Assembly (NCBI RefSeq): GCF_000186865.1
Contig: NW_008705578.1
Coordinates: forward strand, 242,833-267,950
DNA length: 25,118 nucleotides
Reading direction: 5' to 3'
DNA from: Aureococcus anophagefferens
Lineage: Eukaryota; Sar; Pelagophyceae; Pelagomonadales; Pelagomonadaceae
Of the stretch, positions 8,583-16,876 are shown piece by piece. Below the pieces are notes generated by a model. That model saw nothing but the letters and a program-made list of their open reading frames with translations, did not search any database and was not told the origin of the DNA. Each line of letters starts with the position of its first letter. The first letter of the stretch is position 1. The translations under genes were made by a program, and so were the position numbers.

Positions 8583-9772
8583 ATGATGGAACGCTGCGTC
8601 CTCATGTTGGGGTTGGTCTTCGCTCGGGACGGGGGACCGCAGGCGCCGCGGCGCCTCGACACGATCAGCCTCGAAAGCAGCGACACCTGGATGGTCAAGC
8701 AGACGCACTACGACATTTTCAGCGGCAAGGAGTTTTACGCCCTCAAGAAAACCTCTGGCGGTGACGACGATGACGAAGGCTCGGGCATGAAGCGCTGCGA
8801 GAGCGGCTGCGCGGCCTACGGGGGCACCCTCGCCTGCATCGAGAACAAGGCCCAGCAGGACGTCGCGAAGATGTTCGCCGGCGAGGACGAGTGGCGCTAC
8901 GTCGGCACGTACCAGATCGGCGGCGCGGCGCGCGACGACCCGGAGGCGGGCTGGCGCTGGACGTCCCAGGCCTGCGAGGACAGCGGAAACGACTTCACCG
9001 CGTGGCGCGGCGGCGAGCCCCAGGACTACGGCATCTGCAAGATCGAGCAGTGCGCCGCCATCGGCTACGAGGGCGACGACAAGTGGGTCGACGTGCCCTG
9101 CGGCGCCAAGCGCGGCGCGGCGTCCCGCGGCCGCGACGGTCTTCGAGAGCGCGGGGGAAACGAAGCACCATCGCATTCGGTAGGCTCGGCTGCCTCTGCG
9201 AGCGCTACGACGGGTCGGAGACGTCCGACTACTTCCGGGCGAACAAGGGCAAGATCGAGAGCGAGCACTGCACCGCCGGCGACATCGTCCTCATCATCTT
9301 CTTCTGCATGCTGCCCTTCATCTGCTGTTGCTGCATCGTGCTGTGCGTGCAGCACCGGCAACGGCAGCTGAAGAACGCGCCGCCGCCGATGGTGCAGATG
9401 ACGCAGACGGCGCCGGCGCCGCCGCAAGCCTACGCGCAGCCCGCCCCACAGTACCAGCAGCCGATCCAGCAGGGCCAGATCGTCGGCCAGCCCTACCAGC
9501 AGCCGATCCAGCAGGGCCAGATCGTCGGCCAGGCCTACCAGCAGCCGATCCAGCAGGGCCGGGTCGTCGGCCCGGCCTACCAGCCCCAGGCCGCGGTCGT
9601 CACGGGCGCCGTCGTCGGCGGCGGCGCGGCCCCATCCTACGGCGTCGTCCCGGGCCAGGTCGTTCCCGGACAGGTCGTGGAAGGGAGCGTCGTCCAAGGC
9701 ACCTACAACCCGGTCCAGCCCGGCTACGCGCCCGTGGAAAACCCACACGAGCCGGGGGCGAAGGTGTTTTAA
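8583..9772 (+). CDS. C-type lectin-domain single-pass membrane protein
   Basis: Two open frames join through one intron. The first (from 8583) starts with a short hydrophobic leader (MERCVLMLGLVFA) and carries a C-type lectin domain at about residues 68-180. Landmarks are CESGCAAYGGTLACIENKA, WRYVGTYQ, GWRWTS, FTAWRGGEPQDYG and WVDVPCG. The closing Cys of the domain (LGCLCERYDG) is in the second frame, which confirms the join. A likely intron is 9122-9183 (GTCCCG...TAG); it keeps frame but the donor is weak. Next come a Cys-rich transmembrane helix (DIVLIIFFCMLPFICCCCIVLCV) and a Pro/Gln-rich tail. The tail has three 14-residue repeats (YQQPIQQGQIVGQP type). The predicted topology is an extracellular lectin-like domain with a cytosolic tail, perhaps in recognition or adhesion; ligand unknown. 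Confidence 0.75.
9452..9577 (+). repeat. Three 42-bp tandem repeats in the lectin-protein tail
   Basis: Units begin at 9452, 9494 and 9536, and each encodes YQQPIQQG followed by QIV or RVV and GQ/GP. The third unit carries several substitutions (GRVVGP). A partial YQP follows at 9578. The repeat lies in the predicted cytosolic tail. Confidence 0.9.
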
Positions 9773-9819
9773 GCGTGCTGTTTGACGACTCCGACGGCGA
9801 CGCCTCAGGGTCGATTAAT

Positions 9820-10835
9820 TTACTCGTGGTACGCGGGCGCGCGAGCGCGCGCGTTCGCGCCGCGAAGAAGTGCCCGTTTGTTTTGGCGCTTCTTCTTCTT
9901 GCGCCTGTCGACGCAGAGGCGCTTCTTCTGGCCCTCACCGTCGAACTTCTTCGCGCCGTTCAGCTTTCTGATGCGACACCGCGCGTCTTTCTCGCATTTC
10001 GGTTTCGTCTTCCGGTATTCGCACCCGCGTTTCGTCTTGCAGGCGCCCTGCTTGTTCTTGTAGCGACAGTGCTTCTTTTTCGAACACTTCTTCGAGTTGC
10101 CGTCGTACCGCGAGCAGACCTCGAGACACTTGTGCGATCCGGCGATCCACTCGCACTTGGCGCTCGCGTCGCACTCGCCGATTCTCTTCAACTTCGAGCA
10201 GCGCTTCGTCGCGGGGGTTGGCGCTGCGGAAGGCTTGGCCGACGGCCTGGGTGACCCGGAAGGCTGGGCCGACGGCTCGGCGGACGGCGCGGGCGTCGGC
10301 TTCGCGGACGGCGCGGGCGTCGGCTTCGCGGACGGCGCGGGCGTCGGCTCCTCGTAGTTGGTCTCCGTTTCCTCGAGTCGCACCTCGACGACGCGCTGGT
10401 CGAACTCCTCCCGGTTCTCCGAGATCGTCCGTTGCATCTCGGCCGCGACCTCGGCCATCTCCTCCGCGTCTCCGAAGGCGAGCCCGACCACGTCCGACGC
10501 GAGCGCCTTGACGCGTCCGACGATGAATCGGGCGCCGCCGTCGTCTTCCTCGCACGAGATGTCGACGTTCATGTCCGCGCCCTCGCGCAGGAATTCGCTC
10601 AGGAACTCCGCGATGACCGTAGCGAGTCGCCGATGGGCGCGTCGAATGCGCTCGCGCCGCGGAACAAAAAGTACATGTTCTTCACCGACGACACGTCCCA
10701 GCTGCCGATGTCCTGGTCGAACGCACGGGCGTTGTAGAACGCGGACTGCAGATTCGTCACGGACGACACGTCCCAGTCGCCGATGTCCGAGTTAAAATTT
10801 GCGGCCATGATGAACGCCTGGTACATGTCCGTCAC
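9820..10835 (-). pseudogene. BspA/DUF285 repeat surface protein, C-terminal part, frameshifted
   Basis: Reading leftward from 10835, two DUF285-type (BspA-like leucine-rich) repeats are clear: FNSDIGDWDVSSVTNL and FDQDIGSWDVSSVKNM. That frame stops at 10599. The continuation is in another frame from about 10625 (VIAEFLSEFLREGADMNVD...) to the stop at 9820. It includes a Glu-rich region, PTPAPSAK/E repeats, and a Lys/Cys-rich C-terminus with about 16 cysteines. The switch needs a single-base indel near 10615-10630, and no plausible intron fits. On the 5' side an in-frame TAG sits where the hAT-like repeat begins (10840), so the upstream exon sequence is cut off. The related N-terminal part lies at 13247-13486. 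The protein was probably a secreted cell-surface or wall protein. It is either a broken gene or a sequencing indel plus an insertion. Confidence 0.7.
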
Positions 10836-11035
10836 GGCCTAGTGAAGTCCGATGCTCAGGTTTTAAACCCAGGTCTTTTGGTCTGATTCCCAGGTTTGAT
10901 GCTTTTCCAGGTCTTTTTGAGTATGAAACCCAGGTCTTTTGGAGGTCCATTTTTTTTTATTATCCCCCCTATATAAATTACAGATATGTTTGCCGCTTGA
11001 CGACAGGATGCCCCAACCCGTTTGTCCGCAGGAGT

Positions 11036-11869
11036 CAAGGGGATATAAATCTAGATGGGGTGGCAGGCGAAACGCGAGGTCCTCGTACTACTCGGGGCCG
11101 CCGCTAGCGTTTTCTTTCTTCTTCCACGCCGCAGCGCGCGGGCTGAGTGCAACGATGGCGGGTCGCGCGGCGCGGCGCGGCTGCGGAACCCTTCGACGGG
11201 GCGGGGCAGCGAATTTGGGCTGCTGAGATCATTGCGTTGGCTCGCGAGCGCGACGGTTGTTCGGCGGCGGGACGAGAGGGCGGCGGTGTGAGTCGAGTGT
11301 GCGATATTTTCTTGTCCTTAGAGGTTGGAGGCGCCCTATGGGTACCCGCGGGGGGCTCGAAACCTTCAGGACACACTTTTCCCACGATCTCAGAGCCTGC
11401 GCAGCCCCGGCGCCGACGGTGTCGCAACACAGTTTCTCGGGCAGCGTGCGGGCATTCGAGGTCGAGAACTTTTCGTGTCCTGAGATGCTCGAGCCCATCC
11501 ATAGGTACCAACGAAGGGCTCTGCAGCGCCAGCAGACGGTCCACGACCATCATCATCGCGAACACGTCCAAGAGCTGCCCCAAAACCCCCTTCCTCGCGT
11601 GGCGCCAAACCGGACACGGTGCCCTCCAGCGCGCCTCGGTTTCCTTCCACCGGACCCGAACCGCCCGGACGCGTAAGTCTTGTCGCGGGCGCCTTCGCGG
11701 GGGAGCGAATACCGCTGCGGTCCGTCTGGGGCCGCGTCGACGACGGCGGCGTCGAAAAGTCCCCGGCCAAAAGTCGTCAACATTGCCCCAAAACGATGGG
11801 TTGCAGTACGAGGAGCTCGCGCAACATAATCTCGTTGAGCTGCCACCCCATACTATTTATTACCCCTTG
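11036..11869. mobile_element. 834-bp inverted-repeat transposon nested in copy 1
   Basis: The ends are inverted repeats about 31 bp long. Shared blocks in order from each end are CAAGGGG, ATAAAT and ATGGGGTGGCAG, with a few mismatches between them. The flanks carry CAGGAGT at 11029-11035 and 11870-11876, a 7-bp target duplication (8 bp if the terminal G is counted to the target). Copy 2 of the host element has the uninterrupted sequence GCAGGAGTGCGC, so the empty site is known. I find no transposase; open frames inside (up to about 160 residues) show no family features. It is probably a non-autonomous element. The superfamily is not settled; terminus and duplication length would allow hAT. 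Confidence 0.88.
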
Positions 11870-12148
11870 CAGGAGTGCGCATGCGACGTCTGGGCTGCCC
11901 CGACGCCGCCAGAACCGCTATCGGGGCCCATCCCGGGCCACGGAAGTGCACTGGAGCACGCCAGTGAGTTGCGCCGGCGCTGCCCCATCCTTTTGGCGGA
12001 GTACATTCGGTCGATCACTGCGGCTGCGGGCTGCGCGCGCGCCCACTCGATTTCGGGATCCCGTCTATTACCGTCACAGTTTCACCCACTGAGCTAAAAT
12101 GGCCTTCCCTATGCCGTTCTGTGTCTGATTGTAGGTTCGAATGCCCGC

Positions 12149-12160
12149 GCGCGCGCGCGC

Positions 12161-12226
<66 letters not shown>

Positions 12227-12252
12227 ACGCTGCTGCTGCTGCTGCTGCTGCT
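12149..12252 (+). repeat. Compound CG / GGC / GAC / GCT microsatellite, copy 1
   Basis: A CG dinucleotide run leads into 17 GGC, 5 GAC and 8 GCT triplets without spacers. On the minus strand one frame reads as eight Gln followed by a long Arg run. The same compound repeat occurs at the equivalent place in copy 2 with different unit numbers. Confidence 0.95.
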
Positions 12253-12419
12253 GAAGGTGATGGAGGTGATTGTGGTCCACCTGTGGCCCACCGCCGGCGA
12301 CCTGGACCACGCCCTGGGCGACTTCTAGGTTTTTTTCGTAATTCGAGGGCCTGGGTTTCAATCCCAGGTCTCTCTGCAGTTGTGTGACCGATAGACCTCT
12401 GAAATTGCGGGAGACTCAC

Positions 12420-13042
12420 CTAGGCTTGTCAGTCATGTGCCAGACCACCTGTCTTGGCTGCAGCTTCATTGCCTTCTGCATGGCCAGCAGCCGTTCTTGG
12501 GCATACAGACCGTTCCAAGCCTTCTGGAACAGCTCGTTGAGCAGCTTCTTTCTCTGCTCCCGCCCATAACCAGGTGTGCACGCAATCATTGCTTTCACCC
12601 ACTTGATCAGATCCTCAGAGCACTGAGACTGGTCGATGAAATCGGTGCCGTCCTCGTCGCCATATTTCCCGGTCACACCATTCAACAATCGGCTGACATT
12701 TCTATTCTGGTTCTTCCTCTTCCTCTGCTCATCCTTCTTCTTCTTCTCTATCTTGTCCAGATTGTCCTGGAGCTGCTTGGCACGTGCCTCTGCCGCCGCC
12801 AATTGCTGCCGCAAAGTTGTCGCTTCCACTAGTTCCATTCGGGCATTCGCCATCCACATGCACAACCTCTCGTAGTGCCACCCCATGGCCTTGATCGCAT
12901 GGTACCATTGTCCTGCCTCCGGGTTGCGGAACACGAGGGGCACGGGCAGGACCAGCGGGCCCCGCGGGACGGGCGCGCCCGCGGCAGCCGCAGCCATGAG
13001 ACCAACGACCAACGGCCAGCGCGTTAACCGACCAACTGCCAT
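12420..13042 (-). CDS. Unknown coiled-coil protein, exon of lower GC content
   Basis: The open frame from the Met at 13040-13042 encodes about 207 residues. The start (MAVGRLTRWPLVVGLMAAAAAGA) looks like a signal or targeting peptide. After VFRNPEAGQWYHAIKAMGWHY comes a long charged coiled coil (about 70-130, with RQQLAAAEARAKQLQDNLDK and a Lys-rich stretch), then a helical C-terminal part (DLIKWVKAMIACTPGYGREQ). GC is about half, against roughly three quarters in the host genes, suggesting transposon or foreign origin. The frame ends in AGGTGAGT: AG|GTGAGT is a consensus 5' splice site at 12419, so the stop at 12416 is probably intronic and the rest of the gene lies further left, where the truncated hAT-like copy begins. 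Family not recognised. Confidence 0.55.
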
Positions 13043-13246
13043 GCGTTAACCGCCGCGGGCCTATGCAGTTGAACTTCAACAAAAAAAAATAAGTCAGCAC
13101 GCACGGTTTGGGTTGCGGCACATCATCGCCCGCATCGCGCAGCGATGAAATAACGTGATTCCCGGTACAATTTCAGGGCTGCGCTCGGCCAAGATATGCC
13201 AGGACCGCTCGGATACGGTGCCAAGTTTCGTAAGGATTGGTTCGTT
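13043..13246. other. Unassigned AT-richer junction sequence
   Basis: It lies between the coiled-coil ORF start and the remnant of the DUF285 gene. It contains a nine-A run (13080-13088), the palindrome GTTGAACTTCAAC, and two nearby GTTAACCG motifs (13023-13055). It looks like non-coding or transposon-derived sequence; no terminal repeat or target duplication was found. Confidence 0.4.
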
Positions 13247-13486
13247 AAGGTTGCGCAGGCTCGTGACGGACGACGTGTCCCAGGCGCTGATGTCCTCGCT
13301 GAAGTCGGCGGCGCCGTAGAAGAGGTTCGACAGGTCGGTCACGCCCGACGTGTCGAACTCGCTGATTTCGCCGTGCTCCATCTCCTCGTTCGCGAGCCAC
13401 GCGGCGACAGCGTCTTTGAGACCTTGGTCCGTGAACGTTGCCACGCCGAACGCGGGCGCGAGGGCGATGATGGAGATGTGCTTCAT
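13247..13486 (-). pseudogene. BspA/DUF285 repeat protein, N-terminal part, interrupted
   Basis: From the Met at 13484-13486 the frame gives a signal peptide (MKHISIIALAPAFGVATF), then TDQGLKDAVAAWLANEE and DUF285 repeats: EFDTSGVTDLSNLFYGAADF and EDISAWDTSSVTSLRNL. The repeat pattern stops at about 13247 and unrelated sequence follows to a stop at 13094. The later repeats and C-terminus of such a protein are found on the same strand at 9820-10835, beyond the transposon island. The simplest reading is one gene split by insertions with loss of some repeat units. Two separate broken paralogues cannot be excluded. The complete hAT-like copy 2 begins about 190 bp upstream of the start. Confidence 0.7.
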
Positions 13487-13491
13487 GGTGG

Positions 13492-13589
13492 TGGTGCCGA
13501 AAGACGGCTTGCGGGGGGCGAGTTGGACTCTCGCTTGCTGTGGTGCCGAATGAACGGCTTGCGGGGTGCGAGTTGGACTCGCTTGCGGT
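13492..13589. repeat. 49-bp tandem duplication
   Basis: Two units begin with TGGTGCCGAA-like sequence at 13492 and 13541 and continue through GGCTTGCGGGG and GCGAGTTGGACTC. They lie in the presumed leader or promoter of the DUF285 gene. Confidence 0.8.
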
Positions 13590-13674
13590 GCCTGCGAAGG
13601 CGTATAGGTCGGACGCGCGGGACTGCGGAGCGGGGAGGGCGCACTCACCCGTGGATGAGCGTCTGCTGTGGCAG

Positions 13675-14153
13675 TAGTGAAGTCCGATGCTCAGGTTTTA
13701 AACCCAGGTCTTTTGGTCTGATTCCCAGGTTTGATGCTTTTCCAGGTCTTTTTGAGTATGAAACCCAGGTCTTTTGGAGGTCCATTTTTTTTATTATCCC
13801 CCCTATATAAATTACAGATATGTTTGCCGCTTGACGACAGGATGCCCCAACCCGTTTGTCCGCAGGAGTGCGCATGCGACGTCTGGGCTGCCCCGACGCC
13901 GCCAGAACCGCTATCGGGGCCCATCCCGGGCCAAGGAAGTGCACTGGAGCACGCCAGTGAGTTGCGCCGGCGCTGCCCCATCCTTTTGGCGGAGTACATT
14001 CGGTCGATCACTGCGGCTGCGGGCTGCGCGCGCGCCCACTCGATTTCGGGATCCCGTCTATTACCGTCACAGTTTCACCCACTGAGCTAAAATGGCCTTC
14101 CCTATGCCGTTCTGTGTCTGATTGTAGGTTCGAATGCCCGCGCGCGCGCGCGC

Positions 14154-14202
<49 letters not shown>

Positions 14203-14448
14203 CGGCGGCGACGACGACGACGACGCTGCTGCTGCTGCTGCTGCTGCTGCTGAAGGTGATGGAGGTGATTGTGGTCCACCTGTGGCCCACCGCCGGCGAC
14301 CTGGACCACGCCCTGGGCGACTTCTAGGTTTTTTTCGTAATTCGAGGGCCTGGGTTTCAATCCCAGGTCTCTCTTAGTCTGAAACCCAGGTCTGATGCTC
14401 GATGCCCAGGTCTCTAGTCTCTGGGTCTCTGATGCCTGACCTTCACTA
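13675..14448 (+). mobile_element. hAT-like non-autonomous element copy 2, complete (774 bp)
   Basis: It starts TAGTGAAG and ends CTTCACTA, with the exact 8-bp target duplication TGTGGCAG on both sides (13667-13674 and 14449-14456). An 8-bp duplication and a terminus of form TAGTG fit the hAT superfamily. Both ends carry clusters of a CCAGGT motif in the same orientation: four at 13690-13785 and three at 14355-14415, plus one inverted. Arrays like these are typical of transposase-binding subterminal repeats. No transposase is encoded. The middle holds the compound triplet repeat. Near-identity with copy 1 implies recent movement. Confidence 0.9.
14142..14251 (+). repeat. Compound CG / GGC / GAC / GCT microsatellite, copy 2
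   Basis: A CG run is followed by 15 GGC, one GAC, two GGC, five GAC and nine GCT triplets. Compared with copy 1 the total is two triplets longer and one GAC interrupts the GGC run. Confidence 0.95.
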
Positions 14449-14612
14449 TGTGGCAGGAATGCGATTCCGGGAAACGAGTGCCTTGGCCCCACTGCCTGCA
14501 GTGCTACCCACCGCTAGCCTACCGCTGCCACCGCTCCTCGGTCATCTTAGGTTCTAAGGGGGTTTAATACGAAGTCAGAGTTGCGCTATGGTTTCGGAGG
14601 TCCCGTTTTCTG

Positions 14613-14952
14613 ATGATCGGGCTACGATTTAATCTAAGAGCGACCTGCGCGGTCCCCGTACTGCCAGATGGCGCAGGGGCGCGTACTGCGGCGTCGATAG
14701 TGGCGCGGGGCCTCAGCGCGATCGACGTGCCAGTGTCCCAGCGCGCGCCGCCGCCGCGGCTCGTCGTCGAGACGAGCGCGGTCGTCGGCGCGAAGGCGGC
14801 GGCGACCTCAGCTCTTCGTGGATCCGAAAGACGGCGCCGGGAAGTTGATCGTCGCCGGTGGCGGCGGCCTCCGAGTTCGCGTCCTCGCCGCCGACCATGC
14901 CGCGCGGGGCCCGTACGACGGCGAGATGGGGGCCTGCTACACGGTCCTGTGA
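14613..14952 (+). pseudogene. Degraded or mis-framed 3' end of an unknown gene
   Basis: Two protein-like stretches follow each other in different frames: RATCAVPVLPDGAGARTAAS ... PRLVVETSAVVGAKAAA (to about 14812), then LFVDPKDGAGKLIVAGGGGL ... GEMGACYTVL with a stop at 14950-14952. The CTCAG just before the second stretch could be a splice acceptor, but no intron of reasonable length fits between them, so a single-base indel is as likely. Family not recognised. It ends 172 bp before the beta-helix gene start. Confidence 0.35.
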
Positions 14953-15124
14953 GCCCGGGGATCGTCGTCTCCGGCACACCGCCGCACTCGCAAGTAAGCC
15001 GTAGTCGACGTCCACGGGGCGACCCGAGTAGAACTCGGGAGGCACTCGTCTCTCGAGTCTGGGCTTGGCGCGTACCCCCGGCGAACTTCATGAAGCGGAA
15101 TCTGCGGAGAGCGCTCTCCTGAAG

Positions 15125-16864
15125 ATGGTGCCTCTGCCAAGCTCGTTCGTCGTGCTCGTCGTTGCAACCTTCGCTGCGGACTCGCTCGACATCGGTATGG
15201 CACAGCACATTGCTGAACAACAAATGCTCGACATCGACACGGCACAGCACAATGCGGAGATGCCGCCGCTGCAGCCGAACCCGCCGGTCTGGCCGGACTC
15301 GGTCACGGTCTTCGGCCCCGACGACGCGGCGGAGGCGAACGCCGTCATGACGCGGCTCTCGACGACCCTCAACGACCGCGCGGCGGGCCACTTCTCGGAC
15401 GAGCGCCGCGCGTTCCTCTTCAAGCCGGGCGCCTACGAGATGGACGTCGCCGTCGGCTACTACGTCAGCGTCCACGGCCTCGGCGCGTCGCCCGGCGACG
15501 TCGTCGTCGCCGGCCCGCGCGGCATCTACGTCGACGCCATGGACAAGCGCGCCGGCGGCGCGGGCAGCCTCGACACGTTCTGGCGAAGCATGGAGAACCT
15601 CGAGCGCGTCGGCGACCTGCGCTGGGCCGTGTCGCAGGCGGCGCCCCTGCGGCGCGTCCGCGTCGGCGGCGACCTCGTGCTCCACGACGGCGGCGCCTAC
15701 GCGTCCGGCGGATTCCTCGCGAACGCGGCCGTCGGCGGGCGCGTCGACTTCGGGTCGCAGCAGCAGTGGGCGTCGCGGAACGTCGCCGTCGGGCGCGGGG
15801 CCACGGGCGGCGCCTGGAGCCTCGTCTACGTCGGCTGCGAGGGCGTCGGCGCGAGCTCGGCGCCGGGCGTCGAGCCGCGCGCGAGCGTCGTCCCAACGAC
15901 GCCGCTCGTCGCCGAGAAGCCCTTCGTCGTCGTCGACGGCGAAACGTACGCGCTCCGCGTGCCCGAGATGAAGCGAGGCGCCGCGGGCTACGCCTTCGAC
16001 GAGCCGTCGCGTGACGTGCCCTTTGAGCGGGTCTTCGTCGCCGACGCGTCGAAGCACGGCGCGGAGGCCCTCCAGCGCGCGCTCGACGCCGGCCTCGACG
16101 TCGTCCTCGCGCCGGGCGTCTACGAGCTCGACGCCGGGCTCGTCGTCGGCCGCGCGGACGCCGTCGTCCTCGGCCTCGGCCTCGCGACGCTCGTCGCGCC
16201 GGCGACCGGCGCGCCGGCGGTCACAGTCGCGGCGCCGGGCGTCCGCCTCGCGGGCGTCGTCCTGCAGGCCGGCGACGCGCCCCCCGGCTCGTCGCTCCTC
16301 GAGTGGGACGGCGACGGCGGCGTGCTCTCGGACGTCTTCGCGCGCGTCGGCGGGCCCGGGTCGCGGGCCGCGCGCGCGGACACGATGGTCCGCGTCGCCG
16401 GCGCGGGCGTCGTTTTGGACAACGTCTGGCTCTGGCGCGCGGACCACGCGGCGCTCGCGCCCGGGGAAGCGCCGCGGCCCGGCGAGGTCTACCACCTCGT
16501 GGCCGACGGCGAGTGCTACAGCGAGACGGGCCTCGTCGTCGACGGCGACGACGTCGTGGCCTACGGCCTCGCCGTGGAGCACACCCTCGGCGACCAGATG
16601 ATTTGGCGCGGCGAGCGGGGCCGCGTCTTCTTCTACCAGTCGGAGCTGCCCTACGACGTCGACCAGGCCTTCGCGGACGCGGGCCACGTGGGCTACCGCG
16701 TCACCGCGGCGGCGCACGAGAGCGTCGGCGCGGGCATCTACTCGTTCTTCAGAGACAGCCAATGCCTCGTGCCCGCGGCCGTCGCCGCGCCGCCGACGGC
16801 GAACTTCACGAACGCCTTCACGAAGCACCTCAACGGCCACCCCGGGATCCTGTCGGTGACGTAA
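15125..16864 (+). CDS. Secreted right-handed beta-helix (pectate-lyase-like) protein
   Basis: The protein has 579 residues from the Met at 15125-15127. An in-frame Met 60 bp upstream gives a hydrophilic extension, whereas this start yields a signal peptide (MVPLPSSFVVLVVATFAADS). The rest is rich in short Val/Gly strands typical of a parallel beta-helix. Two similar segments stand out: FLFKPGAYEMDVAVGYYVSV near residue 100 and VVLAPGVYELDAGLVVGRAD near 335; this 'PG.Y.....v' pattern is common at the start of pectin-lyase-like helices. Then come repeating turns such as VTVAAPGVRLAGVVLQ and VRVAGAGVVLDNVWLW. It is possibly a polysaccharide-active or cell-surface protein. Catalytic residues cannot be assigned. 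Its stop is 12 bp from the stop of the convergent RS-domain gene. Confidence 0.7.
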   Translation: MVPLPSSFVVLVVATFAADSLDIGMAQHIAEQQMLDIDTAQHNAEMPPLQPNPPVWPDSVTVFGPDDAAEANAVMTRLSTTLNDRAAGHFSDERRAFLFKPGAYEMDVAVGYYVSVHGLGASPGDVVVAGPRGIYVDAMDKRAGGAGSLDTFWRSMENLERVGDLRWAVSQAAPLRRVRVGGDLVLHDGGAYASGGFLANAAVGGRVDFGSQQQWASRNVAVGRGATGGAWSLVYVGCEGVGASSAPGVEPRASVVPTTPLVAEKPFVVVDGETYALRVPEMKRGAAGYAFDEPSRDVPFERVFVADASKHGAEALQRALDAGLDVVLAPGVYELDAGLVVGRADAVVLGLGLATLVAPATGAPAVTVAAPGVRLAGVVLQAGDAPPGSSLLEWDGDGGVLSDVFARVGGPGSRAARADTMVRVAGAGVVLDNVWLWRADHAALAPGEAPRPGEVYHLVADGECYSETGLVVDGDDVVAYGLAVEHTLGDQMIWRGERGRVFFYQSELPYDVDQAFADAGHVGYRVTAAAHESVGAGIYSFFRDSQCLVPAAVAAPPTANFTNAFTKHLNGHPGILSVT

Positions 16865-16876
16865 GTTAGTGCCATC

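Larger units (their letters stand above)
10840..12375 (+). mobile_element. hAT-like element copy 1, right-truncated, holding a nested insertion
   Basis: It starts with the terminus TAGTGAAG at 10840 and is nearly identical to copy 2 through the motif CCCAGGTCTCTCT, where similarity ends at 12375. The final 74 bp, including the right inverted terminus, are missing. No second copy of the flanking octamer TCACGGCC (10832-10839) was found, consistent with truncation or a later deletion. Element sequence is interrupted between 11035 and 11870 by an 834-bp transposon; without it this copy is about 0.7 kb. It differs from copy 2 by single bases (for example C versus A near 11942) and by triplet-repeat lengths. 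It abuts the broken DUF285 gene. Confidence 0.85.

Noticed and set aside
12085..12145. tRNA-like promoter boxes in the hAT-like copies (GGTTCGAATGCC on plus, TTAGCTCAGTGGG on minus; repeated near 14078-14138)
   Set aside because: The A-box-like and B-box-like motifs lie on opposite strands and no cloverleaf can be drawn. A tRNA or tRNA-derived SINE is not supported.
12149..14251. CRISPR-like or regulatory array reading of the triplet repeats
   Set aside because: These are simple microsatellites without spacers, inside eukaryotic transposon copies.
14351..14369. Hairpin CCTGGGTTTCAATCCCAGG resembling a tRNA T-arm
   Set aside because: No acceptor, D or anticodon arms are present upstream. It is better explained as an inverted pair of the element's subterminal CCAGGT motif.
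14564..16840. 758-residue minus-strand open frame opposite the beta-helix gene
   Set aside because: It is a mirror frame of a real gene in GC-rich codon usage: Arg/Ala/Asp/Val-rich with no domain, while the plus strand has a signal peptide and strand pattern.
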